DNA of 64,000 nt from NCBI GenBank assembly GCA_028752905.1, contig JAQNBH010000251.1, positions 270,501 to 334,500 on the forward strand, read 5' to 3'. This document shows, one piece after another, positions 27,338 through 38,500 of the stretch. How positions within the stretch are numbered: position 1 is the stretch's first letter; each line of letters opens with the position of its first letter. This DNA is from Cladorhizidae sp. MBARI D1340-BT2 (lineage: Eukaryota; Porifera; Demospongiae; Poecilosclerida; Cladorhizidae). The notes below the pieces were generated by a model. It worked only from the letters and a program-made list of their open reading frames with translations. It searched no databases and was not told the origin of the DNA. A program made the translations under genes and the position numbers.

Positions 27338-27511
27338 CTTGATGGTAAACATGTTAGCTTCGTAGATTATCCACACTTCACTGAATAGAGTTGATGTATA
27401 GCTATTAAGATAGGACTCTCTAAGTGCTCTCTCTTGATACCAAACATCCATATATTCTGCACACTTCACTGTAATGGACTTGCAAGATAGGTATCTCTCA
27501 GTGTTCTCTAT
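27338..27511 (+). repeat. A1-B1 sub-repeat pair of the reference L unit
   Basis: A1 spans 27338-27432 (95 bp) and B1 spans 27433-27511 (79 bp). A1 differs from other A halves by TTCGTAGATTATCC and by GACTCTCTAAGTGCTC. B1 lacks about 10 bases present in other B halves, reading GGACTTGCAAGATAGG in place of GGACTTGATATGATTCGAATGATAGG. Both halves begin CTTGAT, contain CACTTCACTG followed by an ACTTGAT-like word, and end in a CT-rich tract. This supports descent from one ~90-bp ancestor. Confidence 0.85.
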
Positions 27512-27689
27512 CTTGTGCTAAACATGTTAGCTTCATAGATTCTCTACACTTCAATTAATAGACTTGATATATAGCTCTAAAGGTAGGCCTCTCTCTGTTC
27601 TCTCTCTTGATACCAAACATCCGTATATTCTGCATACTTCACAGTAATGGACTTGATAGAATCACAAGATAGGTTTCTCTCTGCTCTCT
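27512..27689 (+). repeat. A2-B2 sub-repeat pair of the reference L unit
   Basis: A2 spans 27512-27605 and B2 spans 27606-27689. A2 begins CTTGTGCTAAACATG and has CACTTCAATTAATAG and CTCTAAAGGTAGGCC in place of the usual CACTTCACTGAATAG and CTATTAAGATAGG. B2 has CATCCGTATATTC, CACAGTAATGG and GATAGAATCACAAGATAGG. These differences are constant across L and M units, so the four pairs have fixed identities within the higher-order unit. Confidence 0.85.
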
Positions 27690-27863
27690 CTTGATGCTAA
27701 ATATGTTAGCTTCATGGATTCTCCAAACTTCATTGATATATAGCTATTAAGACAGGTCTCTCTCTGTGCTCTCTGTTGATACAAAAAAAACATTTATTAT
27801 GCATACTTCACTGTAATGGACTTGATATGACTCGAATGATAGGTTTCTCTATGTGTTCTCTAT
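27690..27863 (+). repeat. A3-B3 sub-repeat pair of the reference L unit
   Basis: A3 spans 27690-27774 and B3 spans 27775-27863. A3 reads CTAAATATGTTAGC, CATGGATTCTCC and CAAACTTCATTGATATATAG, and is about 10 bp shorter than A1. B3 begins GTTGATAC and in this unit carries ACAAAAAAAACATTTATTATG. Other L units have CCAAAAATCCATTT here, and M units usually have CCAAAAACCCATTT. The next word GACTCGAATG separates B3 of L units from B4 (GATTCGAATG). Confidence 0.85.
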
Positions 27864-28048
27864 CTTGATGCTAGACAGGTTAGCTTCATAGATTCTCCAC
27901 ACTTCACTGAATAAACTTGATATATATCTATTAAGATTGGTCTCTCCCTGTGCTCTCTGTTGATATCAAACATCCATAATATTCTGCAAACTTCACTGTA
28001 ATGGACTTGATATGATTCGAATGATAGGTTTCATTATGTGTTCTCTAT
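27864..28048 (+). repeat. A4-B4 sub-repeat pair, present only in L units
   Basis: A4 spans 27864-27958 (95 bp) and B4 spans 27959-28048 (90 bp), together 185 bp. This is exactly the L minus M length difference. A4 is marked by CTAGACAGGTTAGC and AATAAACTTGATATATATC, and B4 by GATATCAAACATCCATAATATTC. The end of B4 (GATTCGAATGATAGGTTTCATTATG) is also the end of the last B half in M and S units, so those shorter units keep the B4 terminus while lacking its start. Confidence 0.87.
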
Positions 28049-31000
28049 CTTGATATTTGCCCTAATTTGGTCTATATGTTTCTCATTTTCCCCCAAAAAA
28101 TCTTGTTTTTTTGCCGTAAAGCTCATAACTGTTCTACACTTTACCCAAAAAAGATAATTTTTATATCACCGGATAGCCCTTCTAATTATCTGTCTTTTGT
28201 ACGTACCAAAAGTTTGAGTACTCTAAGTATTAGCAAGTTATGGTGATTTGAAGTGGTAAGGTTTGCGATATTTCCTGGCGTTTTCCAGTTGCCAAAGCGG
28301 TGGCCTGCCAGTGAAAAACCACTACATTTATTGATAATCTGTTGATATGTTGCAGATAAGGGCCTTCTCTATCAGTTGACAAAATCTGGGACTTTGGTCT
28401 TGTTAATTAGGGCAGTTATGAATTGTACTCTTACTTGATGCTAAACATGTTAGCTTCGTAGATTATTCACACTTCACTGAATAGACTTGATGTATAGCTA
28501 TTAAGATAGGACTCTCTAAGTGCTCTCTCTTGATACCAAACATCCATATATTCTGCACACTTCACTGTAATGGACTTGCAAGATAGGTATCTCTCAATGT
28601 TCTCTATCTTGAGCTAAACATGTTAGGTTCATAGATTCTCTACACTTCAATTAATAGACTTGATATATAGCTCTAAAGGTAGGCCTCTCTCTGTTCTCTC
28701 TCTTGATACCAAACATCCGTATATTCTGCATACTTCACAGTAATGGACTTGATAGAATCACAAGATAGGTTTCTCTCTGCTCTCTCTTGATGCTAAATAT
28801 GTTAGCTTCATGGATTCTCCAAACTTCATTGATATATAGCTATTAAGACAGGTCTCTCTCTGTGCTCTCTGTTGATACCAAAAATCCATTTATTATGCAC
28901 ACTTCACTGTAATGGACTTGATATGACTCGAATGATAGGTTTCTCTATGTGTTCTCTATCTTGATGCTAGACAGGTTAGCTTCATAGATTCTCCACACTT
29001 CACTGAATAAACTTGATATATATCTATTAAGATTGGTCTCTCCCTGTGCTCTCTGTTGATATCAAACATCCATAATATTCTGCAAACTTCACTGTAATGG
29101 ACTTGATATGATTCGAATTATAGGTTTCATTATGTGTTCTCTATCTTGATATTTGCCCTAATTTGGTCTATATGTTTCTCATTTCCCCCCAAAAAATCTA
29201 ATTTTTTTGCCGTAAAGCTCATAACTGTTCTACACTTTACCCAAAAAAGATAATTTTTATATCACCGGATAGCCCTTCTAATTATCTGTCTTTTGTACGT
29301 GCCAAATTTTTGAGTACTCTAAGTATTAGCAAGTTATGGTGATTTGAAGTGGTAAGGTTTGCGATATTTCCTGGCGTTTTCCAGTTGCCAAAGCGGTGGC
29401 CTGCCAGTGAAAAACCACTACATTTATTGATAATCTGTTGATATGTTGCAGATAAGGGCCTTCTCTATCAGTTGACAAAATCTGGGACTTTGGTCTTGTT
29501 AATTAGGGCAGTTATGAATTGTACTCTTACTTGATGGTAAACATGTTAGCTTCGTAGATTATCCACACTTCACTGAATAGAGTTGATGTATAGCTATTAA
29601 GATAGGACTCTCTAAGTGCTCTCTCTTGATACCAAACATCCATATATTCTGCACACTTCACTGTAATGGACTTGCAAGATAGGTATCTCTCAGTGTTCTC
29701 TATCTTGTGCTAAACATGTTAGCTTCATAGATTCTCTACACTTCAATTAATAGACTTGATATATAGCTCTAAAGGTAGGCCTCTCTCTGTTCTCTCTCTT
29801 GATACCAAACATCCGTATATTCTGCATACTTCACAGTAATGGACTTGATAGAATCACAAGATAGGTTTCTCTCTGCTCTCTCTTGATGCTAAATATGTTA
29901 GCTTCATGGATTCTCCAAACTTCATTGATATATAGCTATTAAGACAGGTCTCTCTCTGTGCTCTCTGTTGATACAAAAAAAACATTTATTATGCATACTT
30001 CACTGTAATGGACTTGATATGACTCGAATGATAGGTTTCTCTATGTGTTCTCTATCTTGATGCTAGACAGGTTAGCTTCATAGATTCTCCACACTTCACT
30101 GAATAAACTTGATATATATCTATTAAGATTGGTCTCTCCCTGTGCTCTCTGTTGATATCAAACATCCATAATATTCTGCAAACTTCACTGTAATGGACTT
30201 GATATGATTCGAATGATAGGTTTCATTATGTGTTCTCTATCTTGATATTTGCCCTAATTTGGTCTATATGTTTCTCATTTTCCCCCAAAAAATCTTGTTT
30301 TTTTGCCGTAAAGCTCATAACTGTTCTACACTTTACCCAAAAAAGATAATTTTTATATCACCGGATAGCCCTTCTAATTATCTGTCTTTTGTACGTTCCA
30401 AAAGTTTGAGTACTCTAAGTATTAGCAAGTTATGGTGATTTGAAGTGGTAAGGTTTGCGATATTTCCTGGCGTTTTCCAGTTGCCAAAGCGGTGGCCTGC
30501 CAGTGAAAAACCACTACATTTATTGATAATCTGTTGATATGTTGCAGATAAGGGCCTTCTCTATCAGTTGACAAAATCTGGGACTTTGGTCTTGTTAATT
30601 AGGGCAGTTATGAATTGTACTCTTACTTGATGGTAAACATGTTAGCTTCGTAGATTATCCACACTTCACTGAATAGAGTTGATGTATAGCTATTAAGATA
30701 GGACTCTCTAAGTGCTCTCTCTTGATACCAAACATCCATATATTCTGCACACTTCACTGTAATGGACTTGCAAGATAGGTATCTCTCAGTGTTCTCTATC
30801 TTGTGCTAAACATGTTAGCTTCATAGATTCTCTACACTTCAATTAATAGACTTGATATATAGCTCTAAAGGTAGGCCTCTCTCTGTTCTCTCTCTTGATA
30901 CCAAACATCCGTATATTCTGCATACTTCACAGTAATGGACTTGATAGAATCACAAGATAGGTTTCTCTCTGCTCTCTCTTGATGCTAAATATGTTAGCTT

Positions 31001-32528
31001 CATGGATTCTCCAAACTTCATTGATATATAGCTATTAAGACAGGTCTCTCTCTGTGCTCTCTGTTGATACAAAAAAAACATTTATTATGCATACTTCACT
31101 GTAATGGACTTGATATGACTCGAATGATAGGTTTCTCTATGTGTTCTCTATCTTGATGCTAGACAGGTTAGCTTCATAGATTCTCCACACTTCACTGAAT
31201 AAACTTGATATATATCTATTAAGATTGGTCTCTCCCTGTGCTCTCTGTTGATATCAAACATCCATAATATTCTGCAAACTTCACTGTAATGGACTTGATA
31301 TGATTCGAATGATAGGTTTCATTATGTGTTCTCTATCTTGATATTTGCCCTAATTTGGTCTATATGTTTCTCATTTTCCCCCAAAAAATCTTGTTTTTTT
31401 GCCGTAAAGCTCATAACTGTTCTACACTTTACCCAAAAAAGATAATTTTTATATCACCGGATAGCCCTTCTAATTATCTGTCTTTTGTACGTACCAAAAG
31501 TTTGAGTACTCTAAGTATTAGCAAGTTATGGTGATTTGAAGTGGTAAGGTTTGCGATATTTCCTGGCGTTTTCCAGTTGCCAAAGCGGTGGCCTGCCAGT
31601 GAAAAACCACTACATTTATTGATAATCTGTTGATATGTTGCAGATAAGGGCCTTCTCTATCAGTTGACAAAATCTGGGACTTTGGTCTTGTTAATTAGGG
31701 CAGTTATGAATTGTACTCTTACTTGATGCTAAACATGTTAGCTTCGTAGATTATTCACACTTCACTGAATAGACTTGATGTATAGCTATTAAGATAGGAC
31801 TCTCTAAGTGCTCTCTCTTGATACCAAACATCCATATATTCTGCACACTTCACTGTAATGGACTTGCAAGATAGGTATCTCTCAATGTTCTCTATCTTGA
31901 GCTAAACATGTTAGGTTCATAGATTCTCTACACTTCAATTAATAGACTTGATATATAGCTCTAAAGGTAGGCCTCTCTCTGTTCTCTCTCTTGATACCAA
32001 ACATCCGTATATTCTGCATACTTCACAGTAATGGACTTGATAGAATCACAAGATAGGTTTCTCTCTGCTCTCTCTTGATGCTAAATATGTTAGCTTCATG
32101 GATTCTCCAAACTTCATTGATATATAGCTATTAAGACAGGTCTCTCTCTGTGCTCTCTGTTGATACCAAAAATCCATTTATTATGCACACTTCACTGTAA
32201 TGGACTTGATATGACTCGAATGATAGGTTTCTCTATGTGTTCTCTATCTTGATGCTAGACAGGTTAGCTTCATAGATTCTCCACACTTCACTGAATAAAC
32301 TTGATATATATCTATTAAGATTGGTCTCTCCCTGTGCTCTCTGTTGATATCAAACATCCATAATATTCTGCAAACTTCACTGTAATGGACTTGATATGAT
32401 TCGAATTATAGGTTTCATTATGTGTTCTCTATCTTGATATTTGCCCTAATTTGGTCTATATGTTTCTCATTTCCCCCCAAAAAATCTAATTTTTTTGCCG
32501 TAAAGCTCATAACTGTTCTACACTTTAC

Positions 32529-35500
32529 CCAAAAAAGATAATTTTTATATCACCGGATAGCCCTTCTAATTATCTGTCTTTTGTACGTGCCAAATTTTTG
32601 AGTACTCTAAGTATTAGCAAGTTATGGTGATTTGAAGTGGTAAGGTTTGCGATATTTCCTGGCGTTTTCCAGTTGCCAAAGCGGTGGCCTGCCAGTGAAA
32701 AACCACTACATTTATTGATAATCTGTTGATATGTTGCAGATAAGGGCCTTCTCTATCAGTTGACAAAATCTGGGACTTTGGTCTTGTTAATTAGGGCAGT
32801 TATGAATTGTACTCTTACTTGATGGTAAACATGTTAGCTTCGTAGATTATCCACACTTCACTGAATAGAGTTGATGTATAGCTATTAAGATAGGACTCTC
32901 TAAGTGCTCTCTCTTGATACCAAACATCCATATATTCTGCACACTTCACTGTAATGGACTTGCAAGATAGGTATCTCTCAGTGTTCTCTATCTTGTGCTA
33001 AACATGTTAGCTTCATAGATTCTCTACACTTCAATTAATAGACTTGATATATAGCTCTAAAGGTAGGCCTCTCTCTGTTCTCTCTCTTGATACCAAACAT
33101 CCGTATATTCTGCATACTTCAGAGTAATGGACTTGATAGAATCACAAGATAGGTTTCTCTCTGCTCTCTCTTGATGCTAAATATGTTAGCTTCATGGATT
33201 CTCCAAACTTCATTGATATATAGCTATTAAGACAGGTCTCTCTCTGTGCTCTCTGTTGATACAAAAAAAACATTTATTATGCATACTTCACTGTAATGGA
33301 CTTGATATGACTCGAATGATAGGTTTCTCTATGTGTTCTCTATCTTGATGCTAGACAGGTTAGCTTCATAGATTCTCCACACTTCACTGAATAAACTTGA
33401 TATATATCTATTAAGATTGGTCTCTCCCTGTGCTCTCTGTTGATATCAAACATCCATAATATTCTGCAAACTTCACTGTAATGGACTTGATATGATTCGA
33501 ATGATAGGTTTCATTATGTGTTCTCTATCTTGATATTTGCCCTAATTTGGTCTATATGTTTCTCATTTTCCCCCAAAAAATCTTGTTTTTTTGCCGTAAA
33601 GCTCATAACTGTTCTACACTTTACCCAAAAAAGATAATTTTTATATCACCGGATAGCCCTTCTAATTATCTGTCTTTTGTACGTACCAAAAGTTTGAGTA
33701 CTCTAAGTATTAGCAAGTTATGGTGATTTGAAGTGGTAAGGTTTGCGATATTTCCTGGCGTTTTCCAGTTGCCAAAGCGGTGGCCTGCAAGTGAAAAACC
33801 ACTACATTTATTGATAATCTGTTGATATGTTGCAGATAAGGGCCTTCTCTATCAGTTGACAAAATCTGGGACTTTGGTCTTGTTAATTAGGGCAGTTATG
33901 AATTGTACTCTTACTTGATGCTAAACATGTTAGCTTCGTAGATTATTCACACTTCACTGAATAGACTTGATGTATAGCTATTAAGATAGGACTCTCTAAG
34001 TGCTCTCTCTTGATACCAAACATCCATATATTCTGCACACTTCACTGTAATGGACTTGCAAGATAGGTATCTCTCAATGTTCTCTATCTTGAGCTAAACA
34101 TGTTAGGTTCATAGATTCTCTACACTTCAATTAATAGACTTGATATATAGCTCTAAAGGTAGGCCTCTCTCTGTTCTCTCTCTTGATACCAAACATCCGT
34201 ATATTCTGCATACTTCACAGTAATGGACTTGATAGAATCACAAGATAGGTTTCTCTCTGCTCTCTCTTGATGCTAAATATGTTAGCTTCATGGATTCTCC
34301 AAACTTCATTGATATATAGCTATTAAGACAGGTCTCTCTCTGTGCTCTCTGTTGATACCAAAAATCCATTTATTATGCACACTTCACTGTAATGGACTTG
34401 ATATGACTCGAATGATAGGTTTCTCTATGTGTTCTCTATCTTGATGCTAGACAGGTTAGCTTCATAGATTCTCCACACTTCACTGAATAAACTTGATATA
34501 TATCTATTAAGATTGGTCTCTCCCTGTGCTCTCTGTTGATATCAAACATCCATAATATTCTGCAAACTTCACTGTAATGGACTTGATATGATTCGAATTA
34601 TAGGTTTCATTATGTGTTCTCTATCTTGATATTTGCCCTAATTTGGTCTATATGTTTCTCATTTCCCCCCAAAAAATCTAATTTTTTTGCCGTAAAGCTC
34701 ATAACTGTTCTACACTTTACCCAAAAAAGATAATTTTTATATCACCGGATAGCCCTTCTAATTATCTGTCTTTTGTACGTGCCAAATTTTTGAGTACTCT
34801 AAGTATTAGCAAGTTATGGTGATTTGAAGTGGTAAGGTTTGCGATATTTCCTGGCGTTTTCCAGTTGCCAAAGCGGTGGCCTGCCAGTGAAAAACCACTA
34901 CATTTATTGATAATCTGTTGATATGTTGCAGATAAGGGCCTTCTCTATCAGTTGACAAAATCTGGGACTTTGGTCTTGTTAATTAGGGCAGTTATGAATT
35001 GTACTCTTACTTGATGGTAAACATGTTAGCTTCGTAGATTATCCACACTTCACTGAATAGAGTTGATGTATAGCTATTAAGATAGGACTCTCTAAGTGCT
35101 CTCTCTTGATACCAAACATCCATATATTCTGCACACTTCACTGTAATGGACTTGCAAGATAGGTATCTCTCAGTGTTCTCTATCTTGTGCTAAACATGTT
35201 AGCTTCATAGATTCTCTACACTTCAATTAATAGACTTGATATATAGCTCTAAAGGTAGGCCTCTCTCTGTTCTCTCTCTTGATACCAAACATCCGTATAT
35301 TCTGCATACTTCACAGTAATGGACTTGATAGAATCACAAGATAGGTTTCTCTCTGCTCTCTCTTGATGCTAAATATGTTAGCTTCATGGATTCTCCAAAC
35401 TTCATTGATATATAGCTATTAAGACAGGTCTCTCTCTGTGCTCTCTGTTGATACAAAAAAAACATTTATTATGCATACTTCACTGTAATGGACTTGATAT

Positions 35501-38500
35501 GACTCGAATGATAGGTTTCTCTATGTGTTCTCTATCTTGATGCTAGACAGGTTAGCTTCATAGATTCTCCACACTTCACTGAATAAACTTGATATATATC
35601 TATTAAGATTGGTCTCTCCCTGTGCTCTCTGTTGATATCAAACATCCATAATATTCTGCAAACTTCACTGTAATGGACTTGATATGATTCGAATGATAGG
35701 TTTCATTATGTGTTCTCTATCTTGATATTTGCCCTAATTTGGTCTATATGTTTCTCATTTTCCCCCAAAAAATCTTGTTTTTTTGCCGTAAAGCTCATAA
35801 CTGTTCTACACTTTACCCAAAAAAGATAATTTTTATATCACCGGATAGCCCTTCTAATTATCTGTCTTTTGTACGTTCCAAAAGTTTGAGTACTCTAAGT
35901 ATTAGCAAGTTATGGTGATTTGAAGTGGTAAGGTTTGCGATATTTCCTGGCGTTTTCCAGTTGCCAAAGCGGTGGCCTGCCAGTGAAAAACCACTACATT
36001 TATTGATAATCTGTTGATATGTTGCAGATAAGGGCCTTCTCTATCAGTTGACAAAATCTGGGACTTTGGTCTTGTTAATTAGGGCAGTTATGAATTGTAC
36101 TCTTACTTGATGGTAAACATGTTAGCTTCGTAGATTATCCACACTTCACTGAATAGAGTTGATGTATAGCTATTAAGATAGGACTCTCTAAGTGCTCTCT
36201 CTTGATACCAAACATCCATATATTCTGCACACTTCACTGTAATGGACTTGCAAGATAGGTATCTCTCAGTGTTCTCTATCTTGTGCTAAACATGTTAGCT
36301 TCATAGATTCTCTACACTTCAATTAATAGACTTGATATATAGCTCTAAAGGTAGGCCTCTCTCTGTTCTCTCTCTTGATACCAAACATCCGTATATTCTG
36401 CATACTTCACAGTAATGGACTTGATAGAATCACAAGATAGGTTTCTCTCTGCTCTCTCTTGATGCTAAATATGTTAGCTTCATGGATTCTCCAAACTTCA
36501 TTGATATATAGCTATTAAGACAGGTCTCTCTCTGTGCTCTCTGTTGATACAAAAAAAACATTTATTATGCATACTTCACTGTAATGGACTTGATATGACT
36601 CGAATGATAGGTTTCTCTATGTGTTCTCTATCTTGATGCTAGACAGGTTAGCTTCATAGATTCTCCACACTTCACTGAATAAACTTGATATATATCTATT
36701 AAGATTGGTCTCTCCCTGTGCTCTCTGTTGATATCAAACATCCATAATATTCTGCAAACTTCACTGTAATGGACTTGATATGATTCGAATGATAGGTTTC
36801 ATTATGTGTTCTCTATCTTGATATTTGCCCTAATTTGGTCTATATGTTTCTCATTTTCCCCCAAAAAATCTTGTTTTTTTGCCGTAAAGCTCATAACTGT
36901 TCTACACTTTACCCAAAAAAGATAATTTTTATATCACCGGATAGCCCTTCTAATTATCTGTCTTTTGTACGTTCCAAAAGTTTGAGTACTCTAAGTATTA
37001 GCAAGTTATGGTGATTTGAAGTGGTAAGGTTTGCGATATTTCCTGGCGTTTTCCAGTTGCCAAAGCGGTGGCCTGCCAGTGAAAAACCACTACATTTATT
37101 GATAATCTGTTGATATGTTGCAGATAAGGGCCTTCTCTATCAGTTGACAAAATCTGGGACTTTGGTCTTGTTAATTAGGGCAGTTATGAATTGTACTCTT
37201 ACTTGATGGTAAACATGTTAGCTTCGTAGATTATCCACACTTCACTGAATAGAGTTGATGTATAGCTATTAAGATAGGACTCTCTAAGTGCTCTCTCTTG
37301 ATACCAAACATCCATATATTCTGCACACTTCACTGTAATGGACTTGCAAGATAGGTATCTCTCAGTGTTCTCTATCTTGTGCTAAACATGTTAGCTTCAT
37401 AGATTCTCTACACTTCAATTAATAGACTTGATATATAGCTCTAAAGGTAGGCCTCTCTCTGTTCTCTCTCTTGATACCAAACATCCGTATATTCTGCATA
37501 CTTCACAGTAATGGACTTGATAGAATCACAAGATAGGTTTCTCTCTGCTCTCTCTTGATGCTAAATATGTTAGCTTCATGGATTCTCCAAACTTCATTGA
37601 TATATAGCTATTAAGACAGGTCTCTCTCTGTGCTCTCTGTTGATACAAAAAAAACATTTATTATGCATACTTCACTGTAATGGACTTGATATGACTCGAA
37701 TGATAGGTTTCTCTATGTGTTCTCTATCTTGATGCTAGACAGGTTAGCTTCATAGATTCTCCACACTTCACTGAATAAACTTGATATATATCTATTAAGA
37801 TTGGTCTCTCCCTGTGCTCTCTGTTGATATCAAACATCCATAATATTCTGCAAACTTCACTGTAATGGACTTGATATGATTCGAATGATAGGTTTCATTA
37901 TGTGTTCTCTATCTTGATATTTGCCCTAATTTGGTCTATATGTTTCTCATTTTCCCCCAAAAAATCTTGTTTTTTTGCCGTAAAGCTCATAACTGTTCTA
38001 CACTTTACCCAAAAAAGATAATTTTTATATCACCGGATAGCCCTTCTAATTATCTGTCTTTTGTACGTTCCAAAAGTTTGAGTACTCTAAGTATTAGCAA
38101 GTTATGGTGATTTGAAGTGGTAAGGTTTGCGATATTTCCTGGCGTTTTCCAGTTGCCAAAGCGGTGGCCTGCCAGTGAAAAACCACTACATTTATTGATA
38201 ATCTGTTGATATGTTGCAGATAAGGGCCTTCTCTATCAGTTGACAAAATCTGGGACTTTGGTCTTGTTAATTAGGGCAGTTATGAATTGTACTCTTACTT
38301 GATGCTAAACATGTTAGCTTCGTAGATTATTCACACTTCACTGAATAGACTTGATGTATAGCTATTAAGATAGGACTCTCTAAGTGCTCTCTCTTGATAC
38401 CAAACATCCATATATTCTGCACACTTCACTGTAATGGACTTGCAAGATAGGTATCTCTCAATGTTCTCTATCTTGAGCTAAACATGTTAGGTTCATAGAT

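Noticed and set aside
28014..28024. Resemblance of GATTCGAATGA to a tRNA B box (8 of 11 positions to GGTTCGAATCC)
   Set aside because: No matching A box lies at a suitable distance and no cloverleaf can be formed. A tRNA-derived SINE origin is not supported.
28014..28030. CENP-B-box-like TTCG word in the B half (ATTCGAATGATAGG)
   Set aside because: Only the TTCG and one downstream A agree with the core NTTCGNNNNANNCGGGN. The CGGG part is absent.
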